NCBI RefSeq assembly: GCF_900188145.1
Contig: NZ_FZOJ01000026.1
Coordinates: 1-64,000, forward strand
Reading direction: 5' to 3'
DNA length: 64,000 bases
From: Anaerovirgula multivorans
Lineage (GTDB): Bacteria > Bacillota > Clostridia > Peptostreptococcales > Natronincolaceae
The position numbers and the translations under genes are program-made. Within the stretch, counting starts at the first letter, position 1; each line of letters begins with the position of its first letter. Of the stretch, positions 62,441 to 64,000 are shown one piece after another. The notes beneath the pieces were generated by a model. That model worked only from the letters and a program-made list of their open reading frames with translations, was not told the origin of the DNA and searched no databases.

Positions 62441-62546
62441 TTGCACTCTATGAAAGTGACTGACACAAAATCAGAGATTGCACTCTGTAAAAGTGACTGA
62501 CACAAAATCATAGATTTTGGTCATCTACTTTTGGTCATCTACTTTT
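62441..62546. repeat. Family C hairpin repeat with both arms tandemly duplicated
   Basis: A 37-base unit is repeated head to tail (62441-62477 and 62478-62514, 34 of 37 identical), starting TTGCACTCT and containing AAGTGACTGACACAAAATC. It is followed by two exact copies of TTTTGGTCATCTAC (62515-62528 and 62529-62542), which complement the ends of the first units. The result is a doubled hairpin. The single form is seen at 3179 and 13014. Confidence 0.85.
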
Positions 62547-62581
62547 CAATAATAAGAGGTAAACTGATTCTAATTTGTTTC

Positions 62582-62607
62582 GAGCACATATTGTGCTCAT
62601 TTTTTTT
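62582..62607 (+). terminator. Terminator for the thioesterase-fxsA transcript
   Basis: A 6-bp stem (GAGCAC with GTGCTC) followed by AT8. Confidence 0.78.
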
Positions 62608-62609
62608 GC

Positions 62610-62635
62610 ATGAAAAAGACGGCTAATGCCGTCTT
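62610..62635 (-). terminator. Terminator for the GerMN gene
   Basis: A perfect 8-bp stem (62616-62623 with 62628-62635, AAGACGGC and its complement). On the minus strand it follows the stop codon and leads into a T run. It faces the + strand terminator just before it. Confidence 0.85.
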
Positions 62636-63953
62636 ATGATTCGGGATTAATATAGGGAGAAGGTATTAGTGGCTGATTTAAAGGAATTTCATCAGGTAAA
62701 CCAGAAGCAAAACCTTCAACCTGAAATTCAATAGATTCTATATTTTCTAAAGAAGTAAAGGTATAAAGTATAGAATCTACCATCATTTTTCTACGATCTG
62801 GGTAATCGATGTAAGCATTCATAAAAGCTTCGTTAAGCTTAAGCTCAAGGGCTGCACCCTCGATAGTATAATCTAATAGGACTACTTCCTCTGGAACAGT
62901 AGGCTGTAGATTATAGTTGAAGAGTATCTGCTGATTACTATATTTTAATCCATTAAATATAGAATCAATAGTTAAACTTTCGATACTCATAGGCACAGGG
63001 GTTAATAAAATTCGATTTGTATTGGTTATATTCCCCACATAAAATTCAGGATTTTTGGAGGGATATATAGGCTTATCTACAATGGTCTCATGAAAACTAA
63101 AGTTTAATATCTGATTATCGAAGTAAAATTGAACACCCTGTACTTCATTTATAGCAGATAAAGAATTTACTGTGCTTTCTACTGCAATTCTAGCAGAAGT
63201 GGCATGCTGATCATATGTGCCTATATCCCTTGGAAGATACACATTTGCTATTCCCCTATTTAAGCTTAATCCTTGCACTGTAGGGATCGGAGAACCAACA
63301 GGTAAACCTAAAGCTTCCTTTGGACCCTGTGTTAAATGATCGATTGTACTCCTAAGAGGTGTTCTAGTATAAGGTATTACTCTTGTAATAGGTACTAAAT
63401 GATTTATGTCATTGTCCGGGAAATATAAAGTTAAAGCAGTTTCATTTCTAGTGACAGATTTTAATGCTTCAACATAAGTAGCATCTGTATGATAAGTAAC
63501 TGGAATTTTGCTAGATACTATTGGAGCTTCTAGATTTTCAACGGTAAGCTTTATATCTATTTCGTAATTACCATCGGGAATATCTAAAAGATTTTGAGGA
63601 AGATCCATTTGAATGATAGTGGGTTCACCATGGATAATAGTTATATCCTTCATTTCCAGGGTATTGATAAGACTATCTTCAAAATATATAGATAGTTCAA
63701 TAGGATTAGTCTGGCTAAACTGTAGTGGTAGAATTTTTTCATTTGCTGTTATTGATATTTCTAGACGAGGGTGAGATGGAGAAAGCATGGTTATACTAGT
63801 ATCAATAGCAACAATATCTTCCTTCGATGAATTGAAGGGTGTGGCAAACTCAAAATTAAAATCAAAATTCATACTATCAGCATATAAAGGCATACCGGAT
63901 GCAGCAACAAAAATCATAATCAATAACAAAATTGCTCTAATAGATCGTGACAT
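62634..63953 (-). CDS. GerMN-domain protein, exported
   Basis: 439 residues on the minus strand. An N-terminal signal peptide (SIRAILLLIMIFVAASG, cleavage near LYADS). Two GerMN domains follow: about 165-285 (TALTLYFPDNDINHLVPITR, with LTQGPKEALGL and IANVYLP) and about 315-430 (ILLTPVPMSIES, then LELKLNEAFMN). The first 160 residues form a beta-rich region. GerMN proteins such as GerM act in spore cortex or envelope assembly and bind peptidoglycan-related partners. ATG 63953 has GGGGGAG upstream on the minus strand. It is the only long minus-strand gene here. Confidence 0.85.
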   Translation of the reverse strand: MSRSIRAILLLIMIFVAASGMPLYADSMNFDFNFEFATPFNSSKEDIVAIDTSITMLSPSHPRLEISITANEKILPLQFSQTNPIELSIYFEDSLINTLEMKDITIIHGEPTIIQMDLPQNLLDIPDGNYEIDIKLTVENLEAPIVSSKIPVTYHTDATYVEALKSVTRNETALTLYFPDNDINHLVPITRVIPYTRTPLRSTIDHLTQGPKEALGLPVGSPIPTVQGLSLNRGIANVYLPRDIGTYDQHATSARIAVESTVNSLSAINEVQGVQFYFDNQILNFSFHETIVDKPIYPSKNPEFYVGNITNTNRILLTPVPMSIESLTIDSIFNGLKYSNQQILFNYNLQPTVPEEVVLLDYTIEGAALELKLNEAFMNAYIDYPDRRKMMVDSILYTFTSLENIESIEFQVEGFASGLPDEIPLNQPLIPSPYINPES

Positions 63954-64000
63954 TTTTTCAACTCCCCCTAAGCTTGTCCAACTTATGTAATTTCGCCTTG

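Noticed and set aside
62441..62542. Small CRISPR-like array.
   Set aside because: The repeat units abut each other without spacers and the flanking units are inverted complements. No cas genes are present.

Overview
The window is AT-rich chromosomal DNA from a low-GC anaerobic Firmicute. Gene order and content (rapZ-yvcK-whiA, clostridial hut/fhs/fchA genes, selenium-type molybdenum hydroxylase maturation genes, many TTG starts, a GerMN protein) suggest an amino-acid-fermenting clostridium, perhaps related to Alkaliphilus. The genus is a guess. All genes are on the + strand except a DUF1540 micro-gene (10425-10592) and a GerMN protein (62634-63953).

Layout. 1-3.2 kb: the end of a diaphorase-type subunit of an NAD-linked hydrogenase or formate dehydrogenase, then fdhD, a Moco-riboswitch candidate with terminator, moaA and a MOSC gene. 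3.3-13 kb: orphan solute-binding protein, murB, rapZ, yvcK, tryptophanase, NUDIX, DUF1540, whiA and an HD-GYP phosphodiesterase. 13.2-20 kb: a hut operon (hutU, ftcD, hutI, fhs, fchA) that turns urocanate into glutamate and a C1 unit whose release as formate yields ATP; it contains no hutH. 20.1-26.3 kb: two tandem 1,020-residue SARP/BTAD-AAA-TPR regulators. 26.6-37.1 kb: a BCCT betaine-type transporter, a three-subunit molybdenum hydroxylase, a HAL-family lyase without the MIO triad, and the cofactor genes moeA-like, yqeC, mocA and yqeB. 37.4-45.1 kb: a Crp/Fnr regulator, a BMP-type ABC importer, an odd flavoprotein and a nucleoside phosphorylase. 45.3-49.6 kb: a patchy accessory stretch with an integrase remnant, a radical SAM gene, a racemase and unknown genes. 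49.6-56.4 kb: dnaE, a DUF2007-like gene, pfkA and pyk. 56.8-61.4 kb: a complete liv ABC operon. 61.5-64 kb: thioesterase, fxsA and the GerMN protein.

The most interesting unit is 26.6-37.1 kb read together with the hut operon. The HAL homologue has GSIGEGD where histidine ammonia-lyase has G-S-V-G-A-S-G-D, so it cannot form MIO. Loss of MIO is the hallmark of ergothionase, which eliminates trimethylamine from ergothioneine, the betaine of 2-thiohistidine. A BCCT transporter upstream, a molybdenum hydroxylase alongside and a urocanate pathway without hutH make a catabolic system for a betaine-type histidine derivative plausible. This is inference from sequence and context.

The intergenic regions carry several families of structured repeats: a hairpin element of about 93 bp in three copies (5719, 9800, 28911); a two-hairpin element in two opposite copies (12953, 39209), one with a second repeat nested in its loop and the other with a G10 run; and a short hairpin family (3179, 13014, 62441), the last copy having both arms tandemly duplicated.
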